From NCBI GenBank assembly GCA_022822575.1, contig JAJEBJ010000237.1, positions 1-8,362 of the forward strand: a DNA stretch of 8,362 bases, in the 5' to 3' direction. Both the position numbers and the translations under genes were made by a program. Shown one piece after another: positions 6,059 to 8,362 of the stretch (positions are counted from its first letter, which is position 1; each line of letters starts with the position of its first letter). The stretch comes from Alphaproteobacteria bacterium (GTDB taxonomy: Bacteria > Pseudomonadota > Alphaproteobacteria > SP197). A model generated the notes under the pieces. It worked only from the letters and a program-made list of their open reading frames with translations, was not told the origin of the DNA and did no database searches.

Positions 6059-8359
6059 ATGCGGATTGGTCTGCGACATCTTTCGGCGTCGACGCTGGAC
6101 TGGCTGAAGGCGGCAGTCACGGTTGAAGGCAGCACGCGGGCGTCCCTGGCGCGGGGTTTGTGCGAACGCGAGGACTGGCGCAACGCGCGGGGCGAGCTGT
6201 GCCTGGCCTCGGCGCGCTCGGCCTTGCCCGGTCTGGCCTCGGCTCTCGATCTGAGCCTTCCGGCGCCGCGGCATCGGCGTCCTCGCGCCCTGGATGCCGG
6301 CGCCGTCGAGCGGGGCTATCCCGACACGCCGCTCACCTGTGACCTGGAGGATCTCGGTGAGGTCACGGTGACGCCGGTCGGCGACGGCGAGGACAGGCGC
6401 CTGGCGCGCTCGATGATGGCGACATGGCATCCCGAGGGCGAGGCGCGCTGTCCCGGCGCCCGGCTGAGCTACTGGATCGTCTCGTCGCGCCACGGCCGTC
6501 TCGGCGGTCTGGTGTTCTGCGCCGCCAGCTGGCACCAGAAGGCGCGCGACCGCTTCATCGGCTGGTCCCCAGGCGCGCGCGCCGCCCATCTCGCCGAGAT
6601 CGTCAACAACGACCGCTTCCTGGTGCTGCCGTCGGTGAGGGTGAAGGGATTGGCCAGCCGTGTCCTGACCCTGGCCTGTGCGCGGCTGGCCGCCGACTGG
6701 CAGGAGAAGTACGGCGTGACGCCGCTGCTGGCCTATACCTACGTCGGCCCCGACCACACGGGCACGTGCTACCGGGCGGCGGGCTGGCATCGCTGCCGGG
6801 ACACGACATCGGGCACGCCTCCCGGGGCCGACGGCCAGGGTGCGCGGCGCGCCGTGTGGATGAAGCCGCTGGCGGCCGGCTGGCGTCAGGTGCTGTGCCG
6901 GGAGCCCAGGCGCGTCATGGGTCAGGCGGGCCATCACGTCAACGATGACGAGACCGACTGGGCGCGCCTGGAGTACTCCCGTTCGAGCCACGGCGATCAC
7001 CGCGTGCGCGAGCGCCTTGTCACCATGGGCCGCGCGTGGAACGATCGTCCCGGCGAGGCGTTGCCGGTGATCTTCCCCACCGAGGCGCAGCAGAGGGCGG
7101 CCTACCGCCTGTTGTCGAACCCGCAGGTGACGATGGATCACATTCTCGAGGGACACCAGGAAGCGCTGGTCGAACGCTGCCGCGGGCAGCGTCTGATCCT
7201 GGCCGTGCAGGACACGACGTTCCTCGACTACGACGGCCTGGAGAAGACCGGCGGTCTGGTTCCCATCGGCGGCGGCGGTTCGGGCAGCGGCGGTCTTGGC
7301 GCCCATGCCGGGGTCGCCTTCACCGAGGGCGGCTGCGCCCTGGGACTGTTCCATCTCGACGCCGACTTCCGCCTCAAGCCGGGAGCGCGAGACAAGGAGA
7401 GCCGGCGCTGGCTGGAGGGCTTCGACCACGCCGTGGAACTGGCCGATGCCTGTCCGGCGACACGGGTGCTGGTGATCTGCGACCGCGAGGGCGATCACTG
7501 GGACCTCCTGGCCCGGGGTGCGGCCTCGAAGACGGTCGGCCTGCTGGTGCGCGCCAGTCGCTCGACACGCCGCCGCGTCGTCACCGCGACGGGCGGCCTG
7601 CGGGACCTGTGGGAGCACATGGTCGATGAACCGTGCATCGCTCACCGGAGCATCGACATCGCCGCCTGCGGCGGGCCGCGCCGCCGCAAGGCGCGCCGGG
7701 GCGTCCGCCTCGAGGTGCGCGCCGCGGCGGTCGAGCTTGCCGCACCGCAGAAGAAGCCCCGGGGAACTCCGGCGCTTCCCGTGGTGGCCGTCAGCGTCAC
7801 GGAACCAGCACCGCCGCCGGACCGGGATCCTCTCGACTGGATGCTGCTCACCACCCAGGGCGAGGCCACCGCGGCCGATGCCCTCGAGACCGTCGCGCGC
7901 TACGAGAGGCGCTGGCTGATCGAGGAGTTCTTCAGGGCCCTCAAGGTCGGCACCAGGATCGAGGACCGCCGCCTCGACGAGGCCGACGACCTCAGAAAGT
8001 GCCTCGCCTTCGACGCCATCACCGCGTGCCGGGTCATGACCATCGAACGTCTCGCCCGCAGCCAGGGCGACACCCCGGCCAGCCGCATCGTCGATCGCGA
8101 CGAGATCACCGTCGTCACACTTCACAGGGCCTACCACCAGCGCAAGCCCCGCGCCCCGCCCGATCCGGAGCCGACCATCGAAGCCTTCGCCGTCGACGTC
8201 GCCCGCATGGCCGGCTTCATCCCGAGAAAGCGCCAGCCCCTGCCGGGAACCGAGAAAATCTGGCAGGGATACAGAATCCTCCTCAACTTCGTCGAAAACT
8301 ACAGACTCATGAGGAACATGAATATGCTCAAAAATCATGACTCAACCGTGTCCGGTTGA
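6059..8359 (+). CDS. DUF4338 (DruA-like) domain fused to an IS4/Tn5-type DDE transposase
   Basis: This 766-residue protein should bind the element's inverted repeats and catalyse its cut-and-paste transposition. Residues ~24-275 form a DUF4338 domain like DruA of the Druantia anti-phage system: TRASLARGLCEREDWRN (26-42), ALPGLASAL (55-63), RLSYWIV, RDRFIGWSP (163-171), NNDRFLVLP (183-191), LASRVL, GTCYRAAGWH (235-244). Residues ~302-356 match the Tn5-family DNA-binding region (HGDHRVRERL, AAYRLLSNP). The RNase-H-like core has Asp385 (VQDTTFLDY), Asp475 (VICDREGD) and Glu622, within a perfect Y-(2)-R-(3)-E-(6)-K signature (Tyr615, Arg618, Glu622, Lys629). The C-terminus (~700-752: RMAGFIPRKRQPLPG, IWQGYRIL) is typical of the family. 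No clear ribosome site precedes ATG 6059, and the next in-frame ATG is near codon 119, inside the DruA-like domain, so 6059 is preferred. The DruA domain's role in transposition is unknown. Confidence 0.9.
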   Translation: MRIGLRHLSASTLDWLKAAVTVEGSTRASLARGLCEREDWRNARGELCLASARSALPGLASALDLSLPAPRHRRPRALDAGAVERGYPDTPLTCDLEDLGEVTVTPVGDGEDRRLARSMMATWHPEGEARCPGARLSYWIVSSRHGRLGGLVFCAASWHQKARDRFIGWSPGARAAHLAEIVNNDRFLVLPSVRVKGLASRVLTLACARLAADWQEKYGVTPLLAYTYVGPDHTGTCYRAAGWHRCRDTTSGTPPGADGQGARRAVWMKPLAAGWRQVLCREPRRVMGQAGHHVNDDETDWARLEYSRSSHGDHRVRERLVTMGRAWNDRPGEALPVIFPTEAQQRAAYRLLSNPQVTMDHILEGHQEALVERCRGQRLILAVQDTTFLDYDGLEKTGGLVPIGGGGSGSGGLGAHAGVAFTEGGCALGLFHLDADFRLKPGARDKESRRWLEGFDHAVELADACPATRVLVICDREGDHWDLLARGAASKTVGLLVRASRSTRRRVVTATGGLRDLWEHMVDEPCIAHRSIDIAACGGPRRRKARRGVRLEVRAAAVELAAPQKKPRGTPALPVVAVSVTEPAPPPDRDPLDWMLLTTQGEATAADALETVARYERRWLIEEFFRALKVGTRIEDRRLDEADDLRKCLAFDAITACRVMTIERLARSQGDTPASRIVDRDEITVVTLHRAYHQRKPRAPPDPEPTIEAFAVDVARMAGFIPRKRQPLPGTEKIWQGYRILLNFVENYRLMRNMNMLKNHDSTVSG

Positions 8360-8362
8360 AAG
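8338..8362 (-). repeat. Right terminal inverted repeat of the insertion sequence
   Basis: Read on the - strand it begins CTTTCAACCGGACAC and continues GGTTGAGTCA, pairing with the left repeat with two mismatches. The transposase stop codon (TGA 8357-8359) lies inside it, so the last seven codons of the gene are made from repeat sequence. Confidence 0.93.

Larger units (their letters stand above)
6006..8362 (+). mobile_element. Complete IS4-like insertion sequence carrying a DruA-domain/transposase fusion gene
   Basis: The element is bounded by inverted repeats at 6006-6030 and 8338-8362 (25 bp, 2 mismatches) and contains a single long gene on the + strand, for a total of 2357 bp. Both tips read CTTTCAACCGGACAC inward. 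The gene has an uninterrupted frame and all catalytic transposase residues, so the element looks intact and recent. GC content is very high (one sampled coding line is about 78%). The window ends exactly at the right tip, so the target duplication cannot be seen. Family placement (IS4 group, Tn5/IS50-like) rests on the transposase motifs. The exact ISfinder name is unknown to me. Confidence 0.9.

Noticed and set aside
5939..8338. A 799-codon open frame on the - strand across the insertion sequence
   Set aside because: It is antisense to the transposase, has no recognisable motif, is rich in Arg, Gly and Ala, and results from high third-position GC on the opposite strand.
6059..8359. A Druantia anti-phage system
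   Set aside because: Only the DruA-like domain is present, fused to a transposase inside an insertion sequence; no DruE-type helicase or other partner occurs here.

Overview
The window is GC-rich, and its gene content suggests a Gram-negative proteobacterium, most likely an alphaproteobacterium. The signs are paired PimC/PimD-type acyl-CoA dehydrogenases, a CaiD-like crotonase, a tRNA-Ser(CGA), an enolase-superfamily catabolic enzyme and heavy use of G/C at third codon positions. This placement is inference from gene families; no taxonomic marker is present.

Region 1 (123-3236, + strand) is a tight three-gene operon: a catalytic acyl-CoA dehydrogenase subunit, a second dehydrogenase-fold subunit without a visible catalytic base, and an enoyl-CoA hydratase very like CaiD (carnitinyl-CoA dehydratase). 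The genes overlap by 4 and 8 bases. Together they would oxidise an acyl-CoA to the enoyl-CoA and hydrate it. A plausible but unproven substrate is gamma-butyrobetainyl-CoA/crotonobetainyl-CoA or another short substituted acyl-CoA. Region 2 (3285-3373) is a complete tRNA-Ser(CGA) with encoded CCA.

Region 3 (about 3374-5942, genes on the - strand) holds a DapA-family Schiff-base lyase/aldolase, the broken 3' end of an amidohydrolase gene just upstream of it, and a mandelate racemase/muconate lactonizing enzyme-type protein. Enolase-superfamily enzymes, amidohydrolase-type lactonases and DapA-family lyases recur together in sugar-acid and hydroxyproline/betaine catabolism, so this may be a decayed catabolic operon. 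From about 3570 to 4690 the sampled GC content is near 55%, against 65-68% in the flanking genes. The step falls where the amidohydrolase remnant starts, which suggests a junction between DNA of different origins.

Region 4 (6006-8362) is a complete insertion sequence with 25-bp terminal inverted repeats. It encodes one 766-residue protein in which a DUF4338 (DruA-like) domain is joined to an IS4/Tn5-type DDE transposase with an intact catalytic motif set. The left end lies 63 bases upstream of the enolase-superfamily gene's start codon. The right tip coincides with the last base of the window, so a target duplication cannot be tested. This fusion element is the most unusual thing here.
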